This document shows positions 45,933-58,951 of a stretch of 64,000 nt of DNA, piece by piece. Made by a program: the position numbers and the translations under genes. The notes beneath the pieces were generated by a model. The model did not search any database, was not told the origin of the DNA, and worked only from the letters and a program-made list of their open reading frames with translations. Each line of letters begins with the position of its first letter. The first letter of the stretch is position 1. The stretch spans positions 1-64,000 of the forward strand of contig NZ_QWEG01000008.1 of NCBI RefSeq assembly GCF_003515685.1, read 5' to 3'. The DNA comes from Neobacillus notoginsengisoli (GTDB lineage: Bacteria; Bacillota; Bacilli; Bacillales; Cytobacillaceae).

Positions 45933-47237
45933 ATGATGAACATGAATGCGAGCCTTTCGCAGCAAATGCAGCTTAGATTGTCGATGACCCAGGAATTGTC
46001 GCAGGCGATTGCTTTGCTTCAATATAATTCACAGGAACTTTCCCGTTTCCTTGAGGCGAAGGCGCTTGAAAACCCGTTGCTGGAAGTGGAAACATCTGGA
46101 CAATTCAAAACCCGTACGAGGAAGAAAGCCGCTAAGGAAGCTGAATTCGATATTAACGGAATTGCCTCTGAGACACGGACGACGTTGGAGGATCACCTCC
46201 TGGCACAACTTAGCCCCAACGAATTGAAGAATTCTTTGAAGATTTTTCGGCTTCTTATTGGATATATAGATGAAAATGGTTATTTTCGCGGCGACACAAA
46301 TGAAATCGCTGTCATTGCGAAAATAGACACGGACGAGGCAGAGGGCGCTCTCCGAAAAATCCAACAATTGGACCCGGCCGGTATTGGTGCGCGCGATTTA
46401 CAGGAATGCCTTCTTTTGCAGCTTATGCGGCTTGGCGAGAAAGCGGATTTGGCCCAGAAGATTGTTTCTGGATATTTCACTTCTTTTGCCGAAAAGAAGT
46501 GGAAGCTTCTTGCGAGGGAGCTGAAAATTAGCCTCCAGGACATTCAGGAGGTCCATGATCTTTTGCAAAAATTGAATCCGAGGCCGGGAGCCGTTTTCCA
46601 CCAGGATAAAGCGGCTTACCTTATTCCGGATGTTCTCGCGGAACAATTCAACGGGACTTGGCATGTCCAGCTTTATAGCACAGTTCCTTCAATTGATTTT
46701 AATGATGAGATGTATCAGGCGATTACCCACAGCGATGATGAGCAGGCGATAAGATTCCTTCGGGAAAAATATCAGGATTATCAATGGCTTGCCAGGAGCA
46801 TCAAACAGAGAAATGAAACAATCATTAAGGTTGCCTCAAAAATTGTCGAGAAACAGCCGCTGTTTTTTGCCTGGGGAAAAGGGCAGCTTGTTCCGCTTAC
46901 CATGAAGGAAATCGCGGAAAGCCTAGATATCCATGAATCCACTGTCAGCCGGACTGTACGGGATAAATATATTGGCACCCCGTTCGGTACGTTTGAATTG
47001 AAGTCGTTTTTTACATCCGGCGTCATGGGCGGAGATGACCAACCGACTTCGTCTTCTTATGTAAAAAAGATCATTTCAGCTATTATAGAAGGGGAAGATA
47101 AAAAACGTCCTGTTTCGGATCAAGAAGTTGCTGGGATGCTAAAAGAGCAAGAGGGGATTTCCATTTCACGGAGGACAGTTGCCAAGTACCGGGAGCAACT
47201 TGGCATTTTTTCTTCATCAAAAAGAAGACGATTCTAG
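45933..47237 (+). CDS. rpoN: RNA polymerase sigma-54 factor (SigL)
   Basis: A 434-residue sigma-54. Region I is Gln/Leu-rich (SQQMQLRLSMTQELSQAIALLQ), the core-binding middle follows, and the C-terminus has the helix-turn-helix (DIHESTVSRTVRDKYI) and the RpoN box SRRTVAKYREQL that reads the -24 element. It needs enhancer-type activators. It starts at ATG 45933 or 45936 after GGGGGGAG. In B. subtilis sigL is also near cggR-gapA and clpP. Confidence 0.97.
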   Translation: MMNMNASLSQQMQLRLSMTQELSQAIALLQYNSQELSRFLEAKALENPLLEVETSGQFKTRTRKKAAKEAEFDINGIASETRTTLEDHLLAQLSPNELKNSLKIFRLLIGYIDENGYFRGDTNEIAVIAKIDTDEAEGALRKIQQLDPAGIGARDLQECLLLQLMRLGEKADLAQKIVSGYFTSFAEKKWKLLARELKISLQDIQEVHDLLQKLNPRPGAVFHQDKAAYLIPDVLAEQFNGTWHVQLYSTVPSIDFNDEMYQAITHSDDEQAIRFLREKYQDYQWLARSIKQRNETIIKVASKIVEKQPLFFAWGKGQLVPLTMKEIAESLDIHESTVSRTVRDKYIGTPFGTFELKSFFTSGVMGGDDQPTSSSYVKKIISAIIEGEDKKRPVSDQEVAGMLKEQEGISISRRTVAKYREQLGIFSSSKRRRF

Positions 47238-47306
47238 CGGATCCATGGTTCCGAATGAAAGCTCGACGTTGTTTAGATTTTGCAAAAGCTAAAAAGGATG
47301 ATTGAA

Positions 47307-47561
47307 ATGACCGTAAAAATTAATTTCTATACACGGGACCGCTGTCCGCTTTGTGACAAAGCGAAGGCAGACTTATTGGAAATCCGTGAAGAGCTGCCGT
47401 TTGAGCTTGAAGAAATCGATATTGAGACAAGCGACGAATTGACTGAGCAATTCGGTTTAATGATTCCTGTCGTTTATCTTAATGGAGAAGAAGCAGGATA
47501 TGGCATCATTGATAAATTGTATATGCGCAATCTGATTCGTGAATCCAGCAGGTTAAAATAG
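47307..47561 (+). CDS. Glutaredoxin-like protein (DUF836 type)
   Basis: An 84-residue thioredoxin-fold protein with CPLC near the N-terminus (YTRDRCPLCDKAKADLLEI) and the cis-Pro motif MIPVVYLNGEEAG. It is a small cytosolic thiol oxidoreductase; the target is unknown. ATG 47307 fits AAAAAGG 9 bases upstream. It lies 69 bases after sigL and immediately before the cggR promoter. Confidence 0.85.
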   Translation: MTVKINFYTRDRCPLCDKAKADLLEIREELPFELEEIDIETSDELTEQFGLMIPVVYLNGEEAGYGIIDKLYMRNLIRESSRLK

Positions 47562-47590
47562 TTGAATAAGAAAATCACTACTGATACAAT
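47562..47590 (+). promoter_or_regulatory. Sigma-A promoter of cggR-gapA
   Basis: TTGAAT (47562-47567), a 17-base spacer and TACAAT (47585-47590). The CggR operator begins 34 bases after the -10, so the repressor acts as a roadblock. Confidence 0.8.
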
Positions 47591-47624
47591 GAATTTGAGC
47601 AGGAGTGATTTTTTTTGCAACAAG

Positions 47625-47660
47625 TGGGACATAATTTGTCTAGGCGGGACAAAAAACGTC
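47625..47660. promoter_or_regulatory. CggR operator
   Basis: Two direct repeats, TGGGAC-N6-TGTC and CGGGAC-N6-CGTC, separated by TAGG. This is the known layout of the B. subtilis CggR site (two GGGAC-N6-TGTC halves with 4 between), bound when fructose-1,6-bisphosphate is low. Confidence 0.92.
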
Positions 47661-47709
47661 CCAACATCCATCAGGACACTTTCTTCACTTTTGCAAAGGA
47701 GCTGCCAAG

Positions 47710-48735
47710 ATGCATTCATTTCTGGACATTCAAAAAAGATTATTACCTGACTTGCTTGCAGTTATGCAGGAAAGATATTCGCTCCTTAAGACAATTAATT
47801 TTTTGCAGCCAGTCGGCAGAAGAAGTTTAGCCACGAATCTTGGTTATTCAGAGCGCGTTCTGCGTGCAGAAGTAGACTTCCTTAAACAACAAAATTTAGT
47901 TGTTTCCAATGCTGGCGGGATGTCTCTTTCGGACGAAGGAAAGAATTTGCTTGAAGACCTTGAAAGCTTAATGCGGGAGCTAAAGGGTATAGATGTAATG
48001 GAAATGGAACTGAAACATAGGCTTGGGATCCGCAACGTAATTATCGTTCCAGGTGACAGCGACTTATCGCCATTGGCGAAAAAGGAAATGGGCCGCGCGA
48101 CAGTTAAGGGAATGAGACAGCTTCTTGCTGGCAAAAATATCATTGCCGTGACAGGCGGATCGACGATGGCCGCTGTTGCTGAAGAAATGAAACCTGGCAT
48201 TTACAATGATGAGCTGATGTTTGTACCGGCCCGCGGCGGGATTGGCGAAGATGTCCAAAACCAGGCGAATACGATTTGCGCCATCATGGCGGCTAATACG
48301 AAATCACGCCACCGCGTATTTTACGTTCCCGACCAGGTTAGCATTGAGATTTATGAATCCTTCATCAAGGAGCCGCTTGTCCATGAAGTGCTCGCACTAA
48401 TCAAGTCAGCGGGCATGGTTCTCCATGGAATTGGGGATGCTATCACAATGGCGGAGCGGCGAAAAGCAGTTCCAGAAGATATGAGAAAAATCGTTGAGCA
48501 TGACGCAGTTGCTGAAGCATTCGGCTACTATTTCAATGAGCAGGGCGAAATTATCCATAAAGTGCTCACCATCGGCCTCCAGCTCGATGACCTAAAGGAA
48601 ATTCCGAATGTCCTGGCAGTAGCCGGCGGAAGTTCAAAAGCAAAAGCGATTCGCTCCTATTTAAAACAAGCGCCCCCGCAAACAATCCTAATAACCGACG
48701 AAGGCGCCGCAAAGCTTCTATTAAAAAGCGGGTAA
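47710..48735 (+). CDS. cggR: Central glycolytic genes regulator CggR
   Basis: A 341-residue SorC/DeoR-type repressor. The N-terminal winged helix (GRRSLATNLGYSERVLRAEVDFLKQ, quoted by position about 37-60) binds the operator just upstream; the C-terminal sugar-binding domain has VTGGSTMAAVAEEM and PARGGIGEDVQNQANT for sugar phosphates. Fructose-1,6-bisphosphate relieves repression of the lower-glycolysis genes. It is autoregulated. AAAGGAG lies before ATG 47710. Confidence 0.96.
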   Translation: MHSFLDIQKRLLPDLLAVMQERYSLLKTINFLQPVGRRSLATNLGYSERVLRAEVDFLKQQNLVVSNAGGMSLSDEGKNLLEDLESLMRELKGIDVMEMELKHRLGIRNVIIVPGDSDLSPLAKKEMGRATVKGMRQLLAGKNIIAVTGGSTMAAVAEEMKPGIYNDELMFVPARGGIGEDVQNQANTICAIMAANTKSRHRVFYVPDQVSIEIYESFIKEPLVHEVLALIKSAGMVLHGIGDAITMAERRKAVPEDMRKIVEHDAVAEAFGYYFNEQGEIIHKVLTIGLQLDDLKEIPNVLAVAGGSSKAKAIRSYLKQAPPQTILITDEGAAKLLLKSG

Positions 48736-48747
48736 TAAATGTTAATT

Positions 48748-48765
48748 AAAGGGTATATACCCTTT
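48748..48765. promoter_or_regulatory. Perfect 18-nt palindrome between cggR and gapA
   Basis: AAAGGGTATATACCCTTT lies 12 bases after the cggR stop. In B. subtilis the cggR-gapA transcript is cut in this region by RNase Y and the gapA part is stabilised by a 5' stem-loop, so this hairpin may have the same role. Confidence 0.5.
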
Positions 48766-48792
48766 GATATAAAAATTAGGCTATGTTAATAA

Positions 48793-48866
48793 GTTGATTG
48801 GAACGCAGGGAACCGACTCCGGCGGGATGTGTCCGCGGAAAGCGTGTCCCCGAAGTGGAAATCAAC
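48793..48866. repeat. Shortened GTTGATT palindromic element (ends only)
   Basis: GTTGATTGGAACGCAGGG... GGCGGGATG joined directly to GTCCGCGGAAAGCGTG... GGAAATCAAC. The central GGTGGAGACC hairpin block is deleted, leaving a 74-bp element right before gapA. Confidence 0.8.
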
Positions 48867-48921
48867 AGCCAATTAACAAAGCCAAAAAACTAAAGCCTTA
48901 CCGAATAAAAGGAGGAACTAA

Positions 48922-49932
<1,011 letters not shown>

Positions 49933-49995
49933 TCCGTCCTACGGGTAAAATTGGCTATCGTATAAAAAAACATCTATAATGAAGTTGCTTTTAAC

Positions 49996-50030
49996 GGGGA
50001 GCGGGGATGATTCCCCCTCTCCTTTTTTAT
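49996..50030 (+). terminator. Terminator of gapA
   Basis: GGAGCGGGGA pairs with TCCCCCTCTCC (one mismatch), followed by TTTTTTAT. Confidence 0.85.
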
Positions 50031-50052
50031 TTAGGCTGTGTTAAATTTGTTT

Positions 50053-50182
50053 GTTGATTTCCGCTACGGGCACACGCTTTCCGCGGGGCGTCAGTGGAGC
50101 CTCCTCGGCGCTAAAAGCGCCTGCGGGGTCTCCACCTTGCCGCTTCATCCCGCAGGAGTCGGTGCCCTGCGCTCCAATCAAC
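50053..50182. repeat. GTTGATT palindromic element, reverse orientation, intact
   Basis: 130 bp from GTTGATTTCCGC to GCTCCAATCAAC. The inner part (GGCGTCAGTGGAGCCTCC, GGCGC...GCGCC, GGGGTCTCCACC) folds into several stems. This is the cleanest full copy. Confidence 0.85.
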
Positions 50183-50261
50183 GTAGTTATAAATCCATAT
50201 ACATTTTTAACACAGCCTTTATTTAAAATGTTTGAGAAATCAACGTTCCAGGAGGGATTCC

Positions 50262-51446
50262 ATGAACAAGAAGACGTTAAAAGATGTGGATGTGAAAGGG
50301 AAACGCGTATTTTGCCGGGCGGACTTAAACGTTCCGATGCAGGACGGCAAAATCACGGACGAAACAAGGATCCGCGCTGTCATCCCGACCATCCAGTATT
50401 TAATGGACCAGGGCGCAAAAGTCATCCTTGCAAGCCACTTCGGCCGTCCGAAAGGCAAAGTGGTTGAAGAAATGCGCCTCGCACCTGTTGGCGCAAGCCT
50501 TAGCGAGCATTTGGGCAAAACTGTCCTCACAGCCGATGAAGCGTACGGCGACTCGGTTAAAAAGCAAATCGACGGCATGAGCGAGGGAGATGTCCTTCTT
50601 CTCGAAAACGTCCGCTTTTATCCGGGTGAGGAGAAAAACGACCCTGAGCTGGCAAAAGAATTTGCTTCGCTCGCGGACATCTATGTCAATGATGCATTCG
50701 GCACGTCGCACAGGGCTCATGCTTCTACAGAAGGAATTGCCCATTATCTGCCAGCGGTCGCAGGGTTCCTGATGGAAAAGGAAATTGACGTACTTGGCAA
50801 AGCCCTTTCCGATCCGGAACGCCCATTCACGGCCATTATCGGCGGCGCTAAAGTAAAGGACAAGATTGGCGTCATCGAAAACCTTCTTGATAAAGTGGAC
50901 CACCTGATTATTGGCGGCGGCCTGGCGTATACGTTTGTCAAAGCCCAGGGCCATGAGATTGGCAAATCGCTGCTTGAAGAAGATAAGATCGATCTAGCAA
51001 AATCGTTTATGGAAAAGGCAAAGGAAAAAGGCGTTTCGTTCCATATGCCGGTTGATGTCGTGATTTCGGATGACTTCTCACCGGATGCGAATACCAAAAT
51101 TGTTTCAATCGACGAAATCCCATCCGACTGGGAAGCACTCGATATCGGGCCGAAAACACGTGAACTCTACAGTGACGTCATCAAGAGCTCGAAGCTGGTC
51201 ATCTGGAACGGGCCGATGGGTGTATTCGAGTTTGATATATTCGCCGAAGGAACGAAAGCAGTTGCTAAAGCCCTTGCTGAATCCGAAGGTACATATTCGG
51301 TCATCGGCGGCGGCGACTCAGCTGCAGCGGTCGAAAAATTCGGCCTTGCAGACAAGATGAGCCACATCTCCACCGGCGGCGGCGCCTCCCTTGAATTCAT
51401 GGAAGGCAAAGACCTCCCAGGCGTAGTCGCATTGAATGATAAATAA
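50262..51446 (+). CDS. pgk: Phosphoglycerate kinase
   Basis: A 394-residue two-domain kinase transferring phosphate from 1,3-bisphosphoglycerate to ADP. Motifs: [10 protein letters not shown] near the N-terminus, [22 protein letters not shown], the ATP-side GPMGVFEF and [13 protein letters not shown] 50262 has AGGAGGG 6 bases upstream; the frame extends ten codons further without support. It follows gapA after a terminator and a palindromic element. Confidence 0.98.
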   Translation: MNKKTLKDVDVKGKRVFCRADLNVPMQDGKITDETRIRAVIPTIQYLMDQGAKVILASHFGRPKGKVVEEMRLAPVGASLSEHLGKTVLTADEAYGDSVKKQIDGMSEGDVLLLENVRFYPGEEKNDPELAKEFASLADIYVNDAFGTSHRAHASTEGIAHYLPAVAGFLMEKEIDVLGKALSDPERPFTAIIGGAKVKDKIGVIENLLDKVDHLIIGGGLAYTFVKAQGHEIGKSLLEEDKIDLAKSFMEKAKEKGVSFHMPVDVVISDDFSPDANTKIVSIDEIPSDWEALDIGPKTRELYSDVIKSSKLVIWNGPMGVFEFDIFAEGTKAVAKALAESEGTYSVIGGGDSAAAVEKFGLADKMSHISTGGGASLEFMEGKDLPGVVALNDK

Positions 51447-51468
51447 ATTTTTATTCTGGTTGATTGAA

Positions 51469-52424
<956 letters not shown>

Positions 52425-52425
<1 letters not shown>

Positions 52426-53960
52426 TGAAGAAATCCCCCGTAGCCTTAATCATCCTTGACGGTTTCGCCCTGCGCGGCGAACGTTACGGAAATGCAATCG
52501 CACAAGCGAAAAAACCGAATTTCGAACGTTTTTGGAATGAGTACCCGCACGCCCAGCTACGGGCAAGTGGGGAAGCGGTCGGCCTTCCTGAAGGGCAGAT
52601 GGGCAACTCCGAAGTCGGGCACCTCAATATTGGGGCCGGCCGGATTGTCTATCAAAGCCTGACGAGGGTGAACATCGCCATCCGTGAAGGCGCATTTGCG
52701 GAAAATGAAACATTTAACGGCGCAATGGAGCACATCAATAAGAATGGCGGAGCGCTCCATTTGTTCGGCCTCTTGTCAGACGGCGGCGTTCATAGCCATA
52801 TTGAACATATGTTCGCGCTCTTGAAGCTTGCTGCCGATAAAGGCGTCGAGAAAGTATTTCTCCATGCTTTCCTGGACGGCCGTGATGTCGGCCCGCAGAC
52901 GGCAGGGACATACATTGAGCAGACATTGGAGAAAATCAAAGAGTACGGCGTCGGCCAATTCGCGACCATTTCCGGACGCTATTACTCGATGGACCGTGAC
53001 AAACGCTGGGACCGTGTCGAGAAAGCTTACCGGGCAATGGTTTATGGCGACGGACCAAAGTACTCTGAACCAATGCAGGTAGTCGAGGACTCCTACCAGC
53101 ACGGGATTTTCGATGAATTCGTGCTGCCATCTGTCATCACAGATGCTGAGGGTGAGCCGGTTGGCAAAATCAAAGACAATGACGCGGTCATTTTCTATAA
53201 TTTCCGTCCAGACAGAGCCATCCAGATTTCAAACACCTTTACAAATGAAGATTTCCGCGCCTTTGACCGGGGCCCCGAACATCCGAAAAACTTGTATTTC
53301 GTTTGCATGACACACTTTAGTGAATCGGTTGATGGCTACGTGGCCTTCAAACCATCGAATCTTGATAACACTCTCGGTGAAGTACTTTCACAGAACAAAA
53401 TGAAACAGCTCCGCATCGCGGAAACCGAAAAATATCCGCACGTCACGTTCTTTATGAGCGGCGGCCGGGAAGAAAAGTTCCTTGGCGAAGAGCGGATTCT
53501 CATTAATTCACCAAAGGTTGCAACGTACGACCTGAAGCCAGAAATGAGCGCATACGAAGTGACGGATGCCCTTTTGAAAGAAATTGAAGCAGATAAGTTC
53601 GAATGCATTCTGCTCAATTTCGCCAACCCTGATATGGTCGGCCACTCGGGCATGCTCGAGCCGACAATTAAGGCGGTCGAAGTCGTTGATGAATGTCTCG
53701 GTAAAATCGTCGACCTCCTTTTGCAGAAAGGCGGAACGGCCATCATTACAGCGGACCACGGCAACGCCGACGAGGTCGTCACCATCAAAGGCAACCCGAT
53801 GACCGCGCATACGACCAACCCAGTACCAGTCATCTTGACAAAGAAAGATGTGGAGCTGCGTGAAGACGGCATCCTTGGCGATCTCGCTCCGACCATTCTT
53901 GATTTGCTCGGACTGGAACAGCCGAAGGAAATGACCGGAAATACACTGCTGAAGAAGTAA
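52425..53960 (+). CDS. gpmI: 2,3-bisphosphoglycerate-independent phosphoglycerate mutase
   Basis: A 511-residue Mn-dependent mutase of the alkaline-phosphatase superfamily. The phosphoserine nucleophile lies in GNSEVGH (Ser62), with metal motifs [23 protein letters not shown] and [11 protein letters not shown]. It converts 3- to 2-phosphoglycerate; the Mn dependence makes it pH-sensitive and useful in spores. GGAGGCGGGG inside tpiA is the ribosome site. Confidence 0.98.
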
Positions 53961-54017
53961 GCCTCGTGGGGAAATTTGACCCGTTTGGCGGTTGATTGCA
54001 GGAGCGAACCAAGCCAT

Positions 54018-54360
54018 TTTTGCAAAAAAGCCGCCTTGTACGCGAATCTTCCTTGAAAACACGGGCAGCATACCGTGTCGGATAGGTTTTTGCAAAAGGC
54101 CGCTTAATCACGTTTCTTCCTCAAAAGCACGGGCAGCATACCGTGCCGGATGGGATTTTTGCAAAAGCCGCTTTAATCGCAACTCTTCCTTAAAAGCATG
54201 GGCAGCATACCATGCTGGATGGGGATTTTTTGCAAAAGCTGCTTTAATCGCGCGGTTCTTCCTTAAAAAACACGGGCAGCATACCGTGTTAGATGGGGGA
54301 GTTTTTGCAAAAAAGCCGCTTGTGCGTGGCGCTTCCTTATAAACTCGGGCAGCATACCGT
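54018..54360. repeat. Five ~70-bp tandem repeats with TTTTGCAAAA and a covarying hairpin
   Basis: TTTTGCAAAA recurs at 54018, 54088, 54157, 54228 and 54303. Each unit then has (C)TTCCTNAAAA and a hairpin CACGG-GCAGCATA-CCGTG. The stem varies with compensation: GCACGG/CCGTGC, ACACGG/CCGTGT and GCATGG/CCATGC in different copies. The array fills the gpmI-eno gap. Confidence 0.88.
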
Positions 54361-54530
54361 GTTTATGCGTCAATTCGCAATGCTTATGGGCCAATTTCTC
54401 CGGTTTATGCGTCAATTAGCGGTGTTTATGCTCCAATTTCGGCGATTTATGCGTCAATTAGCGGTGTTTATGCTCCAATTTCGGCGATTTATGCGCCAAA
54501 AAGCGGTGTTTATGCGCCAATTAACGATGA
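54361..54530. repeat. Nine 21-bp tandem repeats (TTTATGCGTCAATT)
   Basis: TTATG starts recur every 21 bp from 54363 to about 54531 without slippage. Units alternate GTTTATGCGTCAATTAGCG and TTTATGCTCCAATTTCGGCG. It directly follows the 70-bp array and ends about 60 bp before eno. Confidence 0.9.
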
Positions 54531-54585
54531 TTGCAAACTCGAAGTAACCAGCAACACAAGCAAAACCAACTAAAAGGAGAGATAA

Positions 54586-55884
<1,299 letters not shown>

Positions 55885-55910
55885 TCTTTGAATAAAATGT
55901 TAGATGAAAC

Positions 55911-55946
55911 AAAAGGGGCACGCAGCCAAATGCGTGCCCTTTTTTC
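55911..55946 (+). terminator. Terminator of eno
   Basis: AAAAGGGGCACGCA and TGCGTGCCCTTTTTT form a strong hairpin. Confidence 0.93.
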
Positions 55947-56142
55947 CATCTATTTGGAAAATGTCCGATTTTGCACATATAAAAATAGAATAATATTAAA
56001 AATTGCGAATTTTCGACACATATTATTTAACCTGTACAAATATAGTGCTAATATAAAGGTAGGGGGTTAAAGGGACTATTTATCCTTTTTGCCTTTTGTT
56101 GTAAGAGTTCTAATAAAAATCAGAAAGAAGAGGTGGATTTGT

Positions 56143-57519
56143 ATGTTAGGATTTTTGGTGCGGATCGGACGTGCGCTCATGCTGCCGATCGCTGTGTTGC
56201 CTGCAGCTGCGCTATTGCTGCGCCTTGGCCAGCCGGACTTATTGGATATTAAATTTATAGCGGCCTCAGGTGACGCCATCTTCGCAAACCTTGCATTGCT
56301 CTTTGCCATCGGTGTTGCTGTCGGAATTTCCAAAGACGGCAACGGTGCCGCCGGTCTCGCCGGCGCCATCGGTTACCTTATTTTGACAAACGGTACAGCA
56401 GCCATCAACAAAGATATCAACATGGCTGTTCTCGGCGGGATCCTTGCCGGGGTCATCGCGGGTCTCCTGTACAACAAATATCATGATACGAAACTGCCTG
56501 ACTGGCTCGGATTCTTCGGCGGACGCCGCTTTGTCCCGATTATTACCGCGCTTGTCATGCTCGTCCTTGCCGGAGTCTTCGGATACGTCTGGCCGCCTGT
56601 ACAGCATGCGATCAACTCTCTAGGCAACTGGATCGTCGGCGCAGGCGCACTTGGGGTTGGGGCGTTCGGCTTCTTGAACCGTTTGCTCATCCCGCTCGGA
56701 CTGCACCATGTTCTCAACACACTCGTCTGGTTCGAATTCGGTGAATTCACAAACGCAGCCGGTAAAATCGTCAAAGGCGACCTGTCCCGCTTCTTCGCGA
56801 AAGATCCGAATGCGGGCATCTTTATGACAGGCTTCTTCCCAGTCATGATGTTCGGCCTTCCAGCCGCAGCTGCCGCCATGGTTGCCGCAGCCAAGAAAGA
56901 AAGGCGCAAAGCGGTTGCCGGGGTCATGATTGGTCTTGCTTTCACATCATTCCTGACAGGGATCACTGAACCAATCGAATTCCTATTCATGTTCCTGTCC
57001 CCAGTCCTTTACGTTGCGCACGCCCTATTGACTGGAATTTCACTTGCCGTCACTTATCTGATGGGCATCAGGCACGGATTCGGATTCTCGGCAGGCGCCA
57101 TCGACTATTTCCTGAACTTTGGAATCGCCACAAAGCCGCTCCTACTCGCGCTCGTCGGCCTTGTGTACGCAGCCATTTACTTTGTCATCTTCTACTTCCT
57201 TATCACGAAGCTTGACCTGAAAACACCAGGCCGTGAAGACGAAGTAGAAGGAGAATTCGAAGAAAGCACAAGCATCAAAGGCGACTACCATACAGCAGCA
57301 GTCCAATACGTTGATGCATTAGGCGGAAAAGCAAACCTTCTCAATGTTGACAACTGCGTCACCCGTCTGCGTCTTCGCGTCAAGGATAGCGAGGTCGTCA
57401 ACGAAGCACGCCTCAAGCAGCTCGGGTCCAAAGGTGTTCTTAAATTGACGAAGCAAGACGTCCAAGTCATCGTCGGCACAGACGTCGAATTCCTTGCAAA
57501 CGAAATCAAGAAACTATAA
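56143..57519 (+). CDS. nagP: PTS N-acetylglucosamine-type EIICB permease
   Basis: A 458-residue sugar permease with an EIIC domain of about ten helices (residues 1-365; ILTNGTAAINKDINMAVLGG, GITEPIEFLFMF) and a C-terminal EIIB domain with the phosphorylated Cys in LNVDNCVTRLRLRV. No EIIA is attached. The sequence is of the glucose/GlcNAc family and closest to NagP; glucose cannot be excluded. It takes up and phosphorylates the sugar for NagA/NagB. ATG 56143 is set by AGAGGTGG. HPr must come from elsewhere. Confidence 0.88.
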   Translation: MLGFLVRIGRALMLPIAVLPAAALLLRLGQPDLLDIKFIAASGDAIFANLALLFAIGVAVGISKDGNGAAGLAGAIGYLILTNGTAAINKDINMAVLGGILAGVIAGLLYNKYHDTKLPDWLGFFGGRRFVPIITALVMLVLAGVFGYVWPPVQHAINSLGNWIVGAGALGVGAFGFLNRLLIPLGLHHVLNTLVWFEFGEFTNAAGKIVKGDLSRFFAKDPNAGIFMTGFFPVMMFGLPAAAAAMVAAAKKERRKAVAGVMIGLAFTSFLTGITEPIEFLFMFLSPVLYVAHALLTGISLAVTYLMGIRHGFGFSAGAIDYFLNFGIATKPLLLALVGLVYAAIYFVIFYFLITKLDLKTPGREDEVEGEFEESTSIKGDYHTAAVQYVDALGGKANLLNVDNCVTRLRLRVKDSEVVNEARLKQLGSKGVLKLTKQDVQVIVGTDVEFLANEIKKL

Positions 57520-57534
57520 GAATCGAAGACAGCG

Positions 57535-57565
57535 CCTGGCGGTCCCCGTACCGCCGGGTGTTTTT
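57535..57565 (+). terminator. Terminator of nagP
   Basis: CCTGGCGGT pairs with ACCGCCGGG around CCCCGT, with TGTTTTT after it. Confidence 0.88.
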
Positions 57566-57750
57566 ACATGTGCAAAATGAACCTTGTGGCTTGCTTTAAA
57601 CACTTTTCGCCTTATGGATGGGTCATCCTTCCTGATACCGGGGATGCAGGCTACTTAATTTGTGCGTCAATTTGAATTCCTGTTCAACTTATGAAAAAAT
57701 GGCGGTAACAGGAAGTTTTTAACTACAAATTGAGAAGGTGGCTGATAACG

Positions 57751-58668
57751 TTGAAACGAATCCTTGACTGTACAGCGTCCGATTTTGCCAAAATGACCGG
57801 CCAGGATATTAAAAAATCAATCATTGCCTCTGAAGGAAGAACACTCTTATCAGAAGTCATCGGTGCGTTCACGCCAATTTACCCGGCCGTCACAAACGCT
57901 GAAATGGCGGCAGCCTTCGGGGCAGACTTAATTCTCGTTAACTTCTTTGATGTCTTCAATCCGGAAATGCAGGGAATGCCGAATGATCATCCTGAAGAAA
58001 TTATCCGAGATTTGAAGAAGCTTGTCGGCCGGCCTATTGGCTTGAACCTTGAACCAGTTGACATGTCCGCGGAAAAGCTGGAGAAACTTACAGAGCTGCC
58101 AGAAGGCCGGATTGCAACGGAACGATCGATTCGCCGCGCGAAAGAGCTTGGTTTCGATTTCGTCTGCCTGACAGGCAATCCGAAAACAGGGGTTTCCAAT
58201 ACAGAAATAACGAAAGCAATTTCCGTCGGACGCGAAGTGTTTGGCCCTGAAGGCCTGATCATCGCCGGAAAAATGCATGGCGCCGGTGTCGCAGGAGAAA
58301 CCGGAAGCACCATCATGAGCGAAGAAACCTTGCACGGCTTTATTGAGGCAGGAGCCGATATCATCCTGATTCCATCGCCGGGAACGGTTCCGGGCTTTAC
58401 AGTTGAAAAAACGTCCAAGCTCGTCGATATCGTCCATAAAAAGGGCGCACTAGCAATCCTTACGACCGGGACAAGCCAGGAAGGGTCTGACGAAGCCACC
58501 GTCAGGCAAATCGCCCTCAATAGCAAGATGGCCGGTGCCGACCTGTACCATATCGGAGACGCCGGCGCCCACGGCATCGCCCTTCCAGAAAACATCATGG
58601 CCTACTCCATCGTCGTCCGCGGCAAACGCCACACGTATATCAGGATGGCTGCCTCGGTGGTGAGGTAA
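57751..58668 (+). CDS. TIM-barrel-like protein next to nagP (DUF7916-type), function unknown
   Basis: A 305-residue protein with repeating beta-alpha units: LLSEVIGAFTPIYPAVTNAEMAAAFGADLILVNFF (positions about 30-70), GLNLEPVD, DFVCLTGNPKTGV, IIAGKMHGAG, DIILIPSPGTVPG, ALAILTTGTSQEG and HIGDAGAHG. This looks like a PEP-mutase/aldolase-type barrel; databases sometimes call it haloacid dehalogenase-like, without support here. It often sits beside amino-sugar PTS genes, so a role in that pathway is inferred. TTG 57751 follows GAAGGTGG by 9 bases. Confidence 0.72.
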   Translation: MKRILDCTASDFAKMTGQDIKKSIIASEGRTLLSEVIGAFTPIYPAVTNAEMAAAFGADLILVNFFDVFNPEMQGMPNDHPEEIIRDLKKLVGRPIGLNLEPVDMSAEKLEKLTELPEGRIATERSIRRAKELGFDFVCLTGNPKTGVSNTEITKAISVGREVFGPEGLIIAGKMHGAGVAGETGSTIMSEETLHGFIEAGADIILIPSPGTVPGFTVEKTSKLVDIVHKKGALAILTTGTSQEGSDEATVRQIALNSKMAGADLYHIGDAGAHGIALPENIMAYSIVVRGKRHTYIRMAASVVR

Positions 58669-58692
58669 ACATTGGGATGCATGCAGAGGCTG

Positions 58693-58951
58693 GTTCTCTG
58701 AGCCCGAACGAGGTTGTTAGACATGGATTTGGTCACAGAGACGGGTTCTCTAAGCCCGAATGAGGTTGCTAGACATGGATTCGGTCACAGAGACGGGTTC
58801 TCTAAGCCCAAATGAGGTTGCTGGGCATGGATTTGGTCACAGAGACGGGTTCTCTAAGCCCAAATGAGGTTGCTGGGCATGGATTTGGTCACAGAGACAG
58901 GTTCTCTAAGCCCAAAAGGAGTTGCTAGACATGAATTCGGTCACAGAGAAA
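58693..58951. repeat. Five exact 52-bp tandem repeats (GTTCTCTAAGCCC...GGTCACAGAGAC)
   Basis: GTTCTC starts at 58693, 58745, 58797, 58849 and 58901, each 52 bp apart. Internal GCCC(G/A)AA, TTG(C/T)T(A/G)G(A/G)CATG and GGTCACAGAGA are kept. No unique spacers separate the units, so it is not CRISPR. Relatives are at 29225 and 38440. Confidence 0.92.

Noticed and set aside
47280-47306. Upstream start for the glutaredoxin-like gene
   Set aside because: The TTG start lies in the TTTTGCAAAA palindrome without a ribosome site; ATG 47307 has one.
50038-50467. Open frames spanning the gapA-pgk spacer
   Set aside because: They cover the palindromic element and run out of frame into pgk.
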